The position numbers and the translations under genes are program-made. The notes under the pieces were generated by a model, which did not search any database, was not told the DNA's origin, and worked only from the letters and a program-made list of their open reading frames with translations. From NCBI RefSeq assembly GCF_020382885.2, contig NC_058513.1, positions 7,138,774 to 7,202,773 of the forward strand: a DNA stretch of 64,000 nt, given 5' to 3'. This DNA is from Scatophagus argus. Taxonomy: Eukaryota; Chordata; Actinopteri; Scatophagidae. The first letter of the stretch is position 1; each line of letters begins with the position of its first letter. Shown one piece after another: positions 35,821 to 59,711 of the stretch.

Positions 35821-37125
35821 ATCTACACCTGGAGGAGTCAGATGTGTGGCCCAAAGTGCTTGGCTCCTCTGACTGTCCTGGCCAAAGCCCAGCAGAAACA
35901 GCCTGTCCTGCTGCTCTGCTCTGCCACCATGCTCTGCTCAGCCAGCTGACACTCACTCTGAGCTCTGCTGATGACGGCTCCCCCCCACCCCACCCCCCGT
36001 CCCAGCTGCTCTCCAGGAACGACTGCAGGTCTCAAGACTCAGGACCACCTCTCTGAGGTCTTTGAGTGAACACAATGAACACATTAAATCAACAAAGCAT
36101 AGCCCTTAAAAAGCAGATAATCATTCAGAAAATAAGTTAAATATTGCCTAGGACATTTATAAAACATTTTAAATACTCTAGCTGTGTAGTTTATGGGAGT
36201 GCATTCCTTTTTCATCTCAATAGTCTATTTTTGCGATTGAAACTTACTTCTGTAAAGTTACAACCACTCCTACAGCTGATTGGATAGATTTGGTGCAGTG
36301 GAAGGAGGTTATCCCTCTGAAGTGTAGAATAAAAAAGGAAATACTGAAGTGCACAACCAGTGGGCTTTGGGTCCCCAAAAATTACTTTCAGCTACATGCA
36401 GTAGCTGCGAGCCTAAGCAGGATACTTTGTTCCTTTTTAGATTTGTATTTTAAAACAGCATGGAACAACCCTGCGCTGTGTGGTCTGTGGGCTTTTTAGA
36501 CCAACTCCCATTAAAGTTGCTGCACTCGTGGTGGAATCAAAAAATCGATGCAGCAGAACCAGAGATATCGTCATTTTCATTCCATTCATTCTTCTTCCTT
36601 GTCAACACCCGGAGCCTACATTACCCACAATGCAACCTGAACATGGACACTTTGGGTGTGTCATGTGAGTCAGAGATAAGGAACAGGTTATAGAAGTCTG
36701 ATAAACTCACTTAACTCCACACCAATAAATTAAATAAAAGCTTTGGTCTTCAGCCCCAGTTGACGGTGACTCAAGTGACAGCACAACATGCTTCACACAT
36801 GCAGTACTAATCCCCAAGACTCTGACATGCCAGAGGAGAGCCCTTGAACTTGGATTCAAGTGGACTGAGCTGCTCTGGTCCAGGCAGTCTCACAGTAGCA
36901 GCCTGGTCAGCTGAGCCTGAAGTGTATGTGCTGGAGAAACTGTGCCTCTCCCCCACCTCCAGCAGGATTCTGGGTGGTCTGCTAAACTTGTAGACCGCCT
37001 TCATGTTTTATTTTGTTTCTTTTTATAGCCTAATCTCTCTAACTGTACTTAAAACAGCTAACCCCAAACCAACAAACAAGATCCTTTGCATCTTTGTTTT
37101 CTTTTTCTGTCTGTTAACTCTTTGG
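35821..37125. other. foxl3 upstream region
   Basis: It begins at the foxl3 start codon (minus strand), so 5' UTR and promoter should lie within the first few hundred bases. A C-rich run lies at 35981-35999. No TATA box in a convincing position and no coding exon was seen. Confidence 0.4.
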
Positions 37126-37146
37126 AGTGTGTGTGTGTGTGTGTGT
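37126..37146. repeat. (GT)n microsatellite
   Basis: About ten GT units, next to the candidate conserved element at 37195-37500. Confidence 0.85.
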
Positions 37147-37194
37147 CCATTCTGGCAGACGTTTAGTCAACAACAGGAAGTTTTGTAGATGCTA

Positions 37195-37500
37195 TCTATA
37201 ATGCTCTATAATGGCCATAAATTGTTTCCGTGTCTGTTAAACAGGGGGATGTGTATTTCGAAGGGCTCTTAACGGGGCAATTGGAGGTCTCCCGTGAGGC
37301 GACAGAGGCCGGGAAAACAGCCTGAGGTCTGCAGGCCTCTGTGTGTGGCCCCGCTGGTGCAGGAGAGGCCCACAGGCACTGTATCAGCCTGCCCGGAGAC
37401 ATTAAAGCAATGCTGTCTTTATTTCTGATAGGCTAATGAAGCAGCTAAAAGGTCAACGCTGTAGTCGATTATAGGAGCAGGCCAGCATTTTGTGGCATGA
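37195..37500. promoter_or_regulatory. Candidate conserved non-coding element between foxl3 and fam20c
   Basis: About 300 bp of balanced, repeat-free, high-complexity sequence in an otherwise AT-rich gap. It includes TAATGGCCATAAATTG, CTTAACGGGGCAATTGG, a palindrome-like CTGCAGGCCTCTG, and CTGATAGGCTAATGAAGC near the right end. The 68-residue minus-strand frame has no splice sites or similarity, so it is not taken as an exon. The call rests on texture alone. Confidence 0.35.
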
Positions 37501-37704
37501 AAAGGAAATCACAGGACTTCTTCTCTTTACACACAAAATTGTGGGTTTGGCAAGTTAAAGAGGATTTTCACTTTCATTTTTGTTTTATTTTTAAATAGTA
37601 CAAAAATATATATGTATAAAAAAGACTATTTTTAATGTCTAAAAAAGTGTGATGTTAGATTGTTTTGTGAAATGTCTTAGTTGCAGCATATTATGTGTTC
37701 TGCT

Positions 37705-37726
37705 TGTGTGTGTGTGTGTGTGTGTG
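37705..37726. repeat. (GT)n microsatellite
   Basis: About eleven TG units. Confidence 0.85.
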
Positions 37727-39484
37727 GGTTTTTATATGGGGCTTAGGCTTTTAATATGATAAATATTATATGACATGGCTTTTCAATTTCCTCCAGGGAT
37801 CAGTAAAGTATTCTGATTCGAATTCATACTTCATTACAATTCAGAGAGACATGCACACAACCAAATTTATTTAACGGCTCTATCTACTATTTACTAATTT
37901 ATTCACTTTACAATTTAACATTTTACACACAAAAATATGATGAGCCTTTAAAATGTGATGTGTTAGATTAGTTTTCTCTATTGACTTCTTTTATTTTTCA
38001 TACTTCTTCTTCTTCAAGCGCTTATTGCTGATGATACTTACGTGCTTTGTGTAACATTTTCACTGCAGGACGTTAACTTGTTATGGTGTATTTTGACAAA
38101 TTCTCGCTTTTAGTTAAACTAAAAGATCAGAATTTTCTGTTCACTGGTGAGTTCTTTGTTACTTTGTTCATTTATTCCTCTTTTTCCTCCTCTTATTCAA
38201 CTCAAAGCAGCAAAAGCAACATAAATGACTCTGCGAAACCAATATGTACCAAAGTGAGCTCATCATTAAACTGTGAGATTTCGTCTGGGCCAAAACCGAC
38301 TGATTCACCCAAAGCTGTGAGTAGACCAAGAGAGACAAGTGGTGCAGAGGAGAGGAGGAGGTCACCGTATCAGGTTGGTTTGAACTGAGATCTGATAAGT
38401 ACCTCATGGTTCACTCCCATGACGAGGCTTCCTCTGGCGTCCTGTCTGCGGCCGGCCACACTGATTACAGCCCTTAGTTCTCCTCTGGTCACTCTTTGGC
38501 CCTCTGATGGTTGTCTCAGACTCTGCTTCCTCCGTTCATTGCTCTGTCTGCTTTTGTGTGTGTGTGTCTGCGTGTACATCCATTTATGTAAACCAACCAA
38601 GTAGCTTTTCCGGGGGCTGTTCTGCAAGGAAAGGTTATCAAAACACAACAGTGTACTGGGAACTGTAAACATGCTTATGCACAGAACTGGGGCTGAGGGC
38701 CATTTTCCTTTTCACTGTATCTGCAGCCATCCTCACTGCCACCATTCACTGTAAAAATTACACCAGGCTCCAAAGAGCTACAGATAAGAGCAGATAAGAC
38801 CTCCAGAACAGGCCGGTGCTCACCTGAGTGTTCCACCCCTGAGGAGCTAAAACCTGTATTTGTGCAGCATTTTTCACAACACAGTGACTTATGTGGATTC
38901 AACATCAGCACAAAAAAGTGTCCTGTAAAACTGTAAAAAAAAAAAAAAAAAAAGTATTTAGAAATTAACTTATAAGCAATCAAAAAAATTGGTCAAACCT
39001 GCTTATGTGTAGGATTTGGCTTTAAACAAGTTTTACAAAACAAAGTTACACCTTCAGTACAACTCCAAAATCTGATTTCCTGTTATTGCTGGTTGACATG
39101 AATTCAGAGTTTGTTTGTTTTTTTTACATGTTTATCAACGTTTCTGAACATGACATAGCCACTGATTTGGATTTCACTTTCTTTGTTTTTTCTTCGGCAG
39201 GTTATAACTTACATTTCAATAATTAAAGACGTTATCAATTTACACAGAGCAGGGATAGTTGCTTCCTTGTTTCCATTCTTTATGCTGAACACACTCAGAT
39301 TCCAGTCTCAAAAGATGTGAGTAAAATCCATTATATTACACCTGTTTCATGAGGCCATTTTCAAGTGCATCACTTACAATCAGTGTTTTATTCATTATCA
39401 TTTATACTTTTTTAAATTTGCAGTTTATATGATGTGTGCTGTGATAGTATGTCTTTCATATGTTGTCTTCAGTGACTTTAATGC
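37727..39484. other. Intergenic stretch, no recognised gene
   Basis: An A-run of about 19 bases lies at 38936-38954. Frames of up to 102 residues lack similarity or splice context. The stretch 38400-38640 is locally GC-richer but unassigned. Confidence 0.5.
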
Positions 39485-40310
39485 AGTTTTAGAAAGTAAG
39501 TACATTTAGTAAAGTAAAGAAAAGAAGATGTCAGTATTCCAGTTTCACTACTCTACTACATTTCAGAAAGGAATGTTGTACTTTTTACAGCTTTGCATTT
39601 AATTAATGGCTGTAGTGAGTTTGTAGATTAAGATTTTACAAATAAAATCATTTGATCATTAAAATGTGCTCCACCTCCTCCAGCTCCCTGCGCATTAAAT
39701 CATCGGCACTGATGCGTCAGCAATTTGATATGTATAATAATACCGCTGTCTGGCTCATTCTGCCCGACAAGTACTTTTAACTCTTTATTTCCATCTTTTT
39801 GTAGTTTCCGTATTTAATACGTATTTTTACAGAGTGGCATTGACTTAACTTGTCTGTTTAGCCAGTTACAATCAGTGACCAGTTTAAACATTATATCATA
39901 TAAATAAAATACTATCAGTCCACTGTAACTTGTTTCCAGGTTTATTTTGATTATTATCATTATTGTCCTAATTTTTTGCTTTAGTCCTGATGGTTTTCAC
40001 TGTATCAAAGGGCCTATTGTGATTATTAGCACTAAGAACATTAGTTCTCTACTGATTTTACTTGTCAGAGTCAATTTACGGAGCGGATAATAACTACTTA
40101 GCCTGTAGAAACAAGGAAGTGAACTTTTTTAAGTTGGAATGGTGGAAACATGTTCACATTTTAGTGCTGCACTGCACAGCCACAAACTTTAGAGTCACAA
40201 ATTCTTCTGGAGATTTTCTATGTGCACTTTTCACCTTAATATTACAATTTTAGGAAATATTTTAATCCTTTACATAAGTAAAAGTAGTAATACTTCACTG
40301 CAGAAGAAAC
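39485..40310. repeat. Decayed repeat related to the element at 29780-30222
   Basis: It contains AAGTAAGTACATTTAGTAAA, CTCTACTACATTTCAG and TTGTACTTTTTACAG on the left, and AGTAAAAGTAGTAATACTTC on the right. These are the same motifs as in the better preserved transposon-like element, but no intact terminal repeats remain. The borders are approximate. Confidence 0.4.
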
Positions 40311-42357
40311 AAGCAATAGTCCTGAAATGAAAATGTTACTTAAATACTATGAAGTATGATCAGGAAAGCATTAAAGCATTAAAAGTACTCAATGTAGAAA
40401 AAGTCCACTGTGACTGTTGCACTGTTTTACATCCTGACATGTTTTTTTATGACTTAAATTATTATCAGAATAGTTCATTCATTTTCTGTCTAATCATGTC
40501 AGCTGAACATCTTCATGTTTTACAAATTTGGAAAGTAACTGTGGAAGAAGCTTAAAGCAACATGAAAAGAAGATACAAATGCACACTCACAAATCACAAT
40601 AATATTCTGCTTATTTTGTTTTATTGCACTTTTACCATAATGCAAAGAAATAGAAAAAAAATCCACAGAAACAATGGGCTGAATAAAAAAAAGAAGCATT
40701 TTCACTTTAAGAACACATCATCTAAAGGTTCTCCATGGATGCACCCATACGTCCATACACACTGTACTGACCTGACACAGGACTATGGAAACTGAGAATA
40801 AAACCCTTATGAAACAGATGGAGTCAGCACACACATATATGTCGACCTCTGAATCGTATCTATAGCTCTTACCTGGGAGGAGTTTAAACCTTTCCGCTAT
40901 GAACCAGACATTCAAGTATTTCTATCATTGCACAGGCACTAGATTTTCCTACTGTATATATTAACTTTCAGCCAGTGACTGAATTGTTGACACCAACAGT
41001 TAAGCTATAAGCTGTTGGTTAAGAATGAAATATACATCCTGAAAAATAATCTCTCCACAACAGCAACATCTGGACATCAAATATATTACAAAGAAAAACA
41101 ATAATATAAAACTATTAGTGTCACATTTGGCATTTGGTACCATAAACCTAACCTCATATCTGTTGCACTGAAAGAAATAAGAACAGTAGTTGGATTAAAT
41201 GTTGTAAACACAGGCAGAGACTTGCTCATTTGAATCTAACCAACATTTGTGGCAGCTATAAACCAATTTTAAAGCGAGCTTGATGCTTGGAATGGGATGA
41301 AATAGGGAGAGGGTTCACTTTACTGAGAGGCAGCTCCTGTTGCATGTGCTCAGTTCGCCCTCTCTTGGACAAATGAGGAAGTACACCACTGTGATGTAAA
41401 TTCAGTGGTTCATTTGAACAGAAAAGTGATGTTACTGATTAGTATTCATTTCAAGCAATAAATAATGAATTTTAATAAATACTCTCTCAAGTGCAAGTAA
41501 CATTTATGGGCAAAATGAATGGACAAATCCAGGAGTAAACCTGCACTCCAGTCAAACATCTCCATCCTGAATAGCAATGACAGACGCTGAATCAGCTCAG
41601 CAGAAATAAAATAAGAAAGACACTATGCAATAAAACATTTTTCAACAACTCAATAAAACATCCTTTTGATAATTAAGACAACAGGAACCTCAACCTCAGC
41701 ATCCTCCTCCACCGTGAATGTAAATACCAACTTGCGAATACCAACAATACGTATAAACACATAATTCAGGTTGTGAGGAGAGGGGAGGGGTACAGGGGTC
41801 AGTAATTTCTTTACAAGTCCCTCAGAATTCACTGAATTCAAAAAAAGGGTCCTGAACAAGACAGAGAGAAAGCGTCTCTTGCAAGACTTTCATGGTTTGG
41901 TAGTGCTGCGGTGGGTGGGTGGTTGTTTGGGTCAGCTAGAGTCATGGCTGGATAATTTAAGGAGTCTGGGTGGTGTGCGTGTGTGTGTGTTTGTGTGTGT
42001 GGGGTCGAGGGGTGGGGTGGGGTGGGGTGGGGCGGGGTGTGGAGGGGTGTTCAGTTTCATTTGTGACCCAGGTCCCAGATCTATCCAAAAGTCTTGGACA
42101 TCAAACATCAGTACAGGGTCCAGTCATTGCACTGCTAAGTAGTCCTGTGCAGCTGCCCTGTCCACTTCCACACAGCTTATATTAATTTCAGGCAGGTGGG
42201 CTTCCCTGTGAATTCAGCAACAAAAAACATCACACCCTCTGACGAACACAGACTGAGCTCATCTGTGTTACAGGATGCCGGTTCAGTTTTGAGAGAAAGA
42301 CTTGATCTCCTGTCTCCAAAGATTTAGTCCTGTCCAGCTGCCAGCGTCCCCAGATAG
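40311..42357. other. Intergenic stretch and probable fam20c 3' UTR
   Basis: The part next to 42,357 is probably the fam20c 3' UTR (minus strand), including the G-rich tract at 42001-42050. No clear end signal was identified. No coding exon was seen. Confidence 0.45.
42001..42050 (+). repeat. (GGGGT)n G-rich tract
   Basis: Many G runs of four, spaced by one or two bases, follow a GT microsatellite at 41975-42000. It lies about 310 bp beyond the fam20c stop codon, so the fam20c transcript would be C-rich here and the template strand G-rich. Confidence 0.85.
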
Positions 42358-55473
<13,116 letters not shown>

Positions 55474-55800
55474 GTGGAAAACAAAGAGACAGAAAGAAAG
55501 GAAAAAGGAAAATAAGGAGAGACAGAAATAAAAAGGAAGAAAGAAAGAAAGAAGAGGGGGGCAGAGCAAAGGAAGGAAGAAACAATGACAGAGGCTGAGA
55601 CAAAAGCAGAAAGAAGAAACCGATGAGGAAAAAAGAAAGAGGCAAGGAAGGAAAAAATGAAAAAGAACAGAAGAAAGGAGTAGAAGAAAGAAAGAAATGA
55701 GAAAGGAAAGAAGGAAGGAAAGACAGATAGAGACTTAAAGTGAAGAAGAATAACAAAAGGAAGGAAGAAAGGACAACACAAGAGAGAAAGAAAGGTAAAT
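55474..55800 (+). repeat. Long purine (GA-rich) tract
   Basis: About 325 bp on the plus strand are almost all A and G, built from GAAA, GGAA and AAGAAAG units with few pyrimidines. The overlapping Phe/Ser/Leu-rich minus-strand frames (102-122 residues) are artefacts of this composition. Confidence 0.85.
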
Positions 55801-56190
55801 AAGCCTTTTCATATCAGCAAGTTGTTTCTTTAAATTTGTGTTGTCTGCTGTCACATGATCAAACTGTTTCATTTACTCATTTAATTGATTACTACAGTAA
55901 TTCTTCATTAAAATGATGGCTGAATGTTGCTTCATAGAGGGGTTTTATTTCCCCCACACTGACAACTAGAACATTTGAAAGAAAAACCCTGAACACCGGA
56001 AATGAAAACAGTCCAATATGACGACACACACCTGATTTCAGTCTCACAATATCAGCGCTGACCTTCAAAACCCCACAAAGTCAAAACGTAGTGTGTACGG
56101 ACATAATGAGCCGGCTAGTAAAAATGTTACTCAAGGATTTTTAACTAGCACACCAAGAGCTCTCCAAACAACCTTCACACAGTGATCCAG
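55801..56190. other. Non-coding stretch, nothing recognised
   Basis: Ordinary AT-rich DNA between the purine tract and the GT microsatellite. Confidence 0.5.
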
Positions 56191-56220
56191 GTGTGTGTGT
56201 GAGTGTGTGTGTGTGTGTGT

Positions 56221-56257
<37 letters not shown>
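56191..56257. repeat. (GT)n microsatellite with GAGT interruptions
   Basis: About thirty GT units with two GA interruptions. Confidence 0.95.
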
Positions 56258-56258
<1 letters not shown>

Positions 56259-56449
56259 CATCTCTTTCCTGTGTGGTTTGGGTTGTCATAGCTCCCCAGG
56301 CACTGCAATACTCTTCATCCTCCTCCTCCTCCTCCTTTACTCCCTTACCCCTTCAGAACCCGGGCCTGACATACAGAGAGACAGCTGTTTCCTTCCAGCA
56401 AAGCACTCTCTCCCTATCCCCCTCTCTTGCTCTCTCTCTTTGACACATT

Positions 56450-56493
<44 letters not shown>
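56450..56493. repeat. (CA)n microsatellite
   Basis: About twenty-two CA units, complementary to the GT tract 190 bp to the left. Confidence 0.95.
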
Positions 56494-56496
<3 letters not shown>

Positions 56497-58033
56497 AGGT
56501 GCATGCACACACGCATTTCAGAGAAGCAGATTAGGATAGACACATAGAAAAAGCAGAAGACAGCCACAAATAGGCATATATAGGCTAAACAGAAAAAAAG
56601 AGGAAAATATAGAAAGCCAGTGTAGTGACAACTAGGATCACACACACAAACACACACACACGCGCAGTTACAGCCTGCTTAGAAATGAACTATCTTCGAG
56701 GCGGAAACAGCCGTGTATCCATATTAAATGCACCCTTTCTAAGACCAATTCATAGACATAACGATGATTCACTTACATCACAACACATACAAAGATAATG
56801 TCAGTTTAATGAATTATGCAATAGAAATGATTTTGAAAGACACTACATCCTGTTTCAAGTTTAGCCTCTGAGTCCTCAGGGGCTAGAACCATGTGAATGC
56901 TACAATTCTGAATAAATAACCAACTCCTTCAGAACACAACCTTGTTTTTTTTGTTTGTTTGTTTGTTTCTGATTTGGAGCCACTTCAAAGAAGCCTGTGC
57001 GTTAGCAAAGAATAGTCCTAAATGAAAATCACTGAGCAAAACAGAGCTATTAGGGGTTTAGCGCATGGCAAGACACCATGAAAAGTGTTAGCTGTGAGCA
57101 GGAAGAGGAGGAGGAGGAGGGAGACACAGGAAGAAGGATGTTCAGTTAGATTGTTACTGAGAGGCTTTTTAGATGATGGCAAGAGACAAGGGACCGAAAG
57201 GTGAAATGCGTGTGCCATTAGTTTAAGTGTGCAAGGATTCTCTTTGCATTAATCGTTTATGGAGTGGCATGCATATAAACATGCAAACGCACACAGTAAT
57301 ATCCCAGGGGTCACAATGCTCCACCCAGCCTCCTGTTTCCTCTCCTGCTGCCTGCTGCGCTCTTGTCATGTCAGTCCGCAAATATCCTGAACAGATCGTA
57401 AAGATGAAGCCATCATTTCGACATAATCTGACACATATACCACAATATGTGACAGCAGGGTGTGTCCTCCCAACTGTTCACTTCCTAAAACAACACCACC
57501 TCTCATCTCTGCACTTCTGTCTTCCTTACTGTAAAAAAAAACATCAACCATACTACCTCTGACTGTCAGCTCAGCTTCTCTCTCCATCTGGATCCACCAT
57601 TCAGAGACAAAAGAATCAATGGTGCATTTTTATTTATTTATTTTTTTTATTATTAGTTTTTTTTTGGTGTTGTGTTTTTTGTGGTTTGTCTGGGCGAACA
57701 TGCAGAGCACAGCATCTCCAGAAGAGAACCAGCAAGACACTTCCATCCAGGAATCATCCTTCCAGCACTGGAATATTCCAAGAAATATCCAATCACTTTT
57801 TATTGCGTTTCAAATGCATCAAAGCCAGCAGGAAATCAGGAAGGGCTCCAAGTTAATTAAATTGCCTTGGATTAAAAATTCAACTGAATGCAATTACAGC
57901 AAAACGCCTGATGCCATTCCTTCCACCTCCATAGAAGGTGGAGTGGAGTGGAAGGCTTAGACATAATGGGACAGGGATGGATAGAATCCTCAGAGTTACA
58001 TGTGAATGGGTAGAAATGGATGAAGGGCTTAAA
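56494..58033. other. Non-coding stretch; holds a (GAG)n run and a candidate regulatory element
   Basis: A GAG repeat lies at 57100-57120, and T-rich runs at 56945-56968 and 57627-57667. The segment 57695-57935 is repeat-free and of high complexity (see findings). The 113-residue plus-strand frame across it has no family resemblance. Confidence 0.45.
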
Positions 58034-58076
58034 AGATAGATAGATACATAGACAGACAGATAGATAGATAGATAGT
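58034..58076. repeat. (GATA)n microsatellite
   Basis: About ten GATA-type units with GACA interruptions. Confidence 0.9.
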
Positions 58077-59535
58077 TTTCTACAGGAGGAAAAAAACCCA
58101 ATTTTCATGCAGCAAACCAAAGAAAGCAAAGAAATGAAACATGAAAGCACAACAAAACGTGCTTTAAACAGAATCTTCTAACAAAAATGTAAACATGCAT
58201 CACTGAATTCCCATATAAGCCATACAAGAAGACGACTGAACTGTTTTTCTAATCTCCATTTCTAAAGCAGAGGTGGATTACACATGCATGTGTCTCGGTG
58301 AGTAGGAAGGGGAGATGATGAATTTCCCCGTATGGCATAAAAGATGATCCTTAATCTGCACCATTCATTCAGTTTTCAAACAACATCAGTGAAGCAGTGC
58401 CACCATCAGTCGGCTTGCACAGAGCTGCTCAGGAGCACTGCATGCGGGGCTGCATATTGGCCAAATAATCACATTATGCTACACAATTCCATGGACTATA
58501 AACGCATCGCGAGCTGAAATGTGCCACTGAAGTATGCATTGTGATGCATGGGTACAAATTTAAAGGGTTTTACAGTACAGGCGAACCACTAGCTTTTTTC
58601 ACTGAAATTCCTTTTAAAGAAACAGCTACTACTTCACCGCTTTTGATTTAAAATTTACAAACAATGATTTATATAAGGTTAGCCCTAGCATCCATCCAAA
58701 ATAGAGTCTAGAGTCATGCTAACAGTTTAGTGAAGCTGTACTTGAGCTATATGCTAACATTTGCTTGCTCACAAGTTCAGAACAATAATGCTATAAAGGA
58801 AGTATAAGGTTTAATATGTTCAATGTCATCATAGTTACTAATTTATATAAGCATTGAATTATCACATTTTTTTATGGAGTAAGTAAGACCTTTCTATAAT
58901 GCAGAATGGCTAAACAAGCTTTTGTCTGATGCAGAAACAATTTGACTGGTTGAATTTAACCTCAACAGTGGAGAGGAATCAGCTCGAGCATTACTCTCTT
59001 GATGAATGCTTGTCATTTCTGATCAGAGTTACCTATTTGCCATTCAAGCTTGCCAGCTAGCAATCTGTGGTTTAGCCCATTTAGGTTTAACTCAATCACT
59101 GTGATCATACCTGCTGCCCACTGCCTCTGAGCATTGTTCGATTAACTTAAAGTCTGACCTGCTGCTGCAACAAAAAATGTCATACTTTTCAGCGGTACAT
59201 AACAAAAACAGTATCAAACAGCAGCATTACACAATATGCAATCACAGTTTGAAACAGATAAAGAATGTGTCATCAATTTCACTTATCCATATCTGTAATT
59301 GCTGCATATTTGACTTCATTGGAAGTGGTTCAAGTGCCAGTTTGTAAAAATAGCCTCCATTCAGAGTGAGAATCTCCACTGGGTGATTAGGGGACAGGCC
59401 CGGCTGAGACTGATTGCTGTGGCCTTTCCAGAGCTATTCTGGCTCTGCTGAGTGTGTGCCTTCCACTCAACATTGATCTATCGACCCACAGTCCAGTAAA
59501 ACCTCGCTCAGACCAAAAGGTGAATCTCATTTCTA
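58077..59535. other. Non-coding stretch, nothing recognised
   Basis: The segment 58300-58560 is of higher complexity than its surroundings but unassigned. No exon or RNA gene was seen. Confidence 0.45.
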
Positions 59536-59567
59536 AACACACACACACACGCACACACACACACACA
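59536..59567. repeat. (CA)n microsatellite
   Basis: About fifteen CA units with one GC interruption. Confidence 0.9.
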
Positions 59568-59687
59568 GAGACTAACAAGCATGTTGATTTTTGATGACAA
59601 GATTGATGCAGCCTCTCTGAATTCTCCTTGCGTCAACAATAGCCAGTCGCTCCTCCTCTTCAGTGAGCGTGATTGAGTGTGCATGTT

Positions 59688-59711
59688 TGTGTGTGTGTGT
59701 ATGTGTGTGTC
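59688..59711. repeat. (GT)n microsatellite
   Basis: About ten GT units with one AT interruption, complementary to the CA tract 120 bp to the left. Confidence 0.85.
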
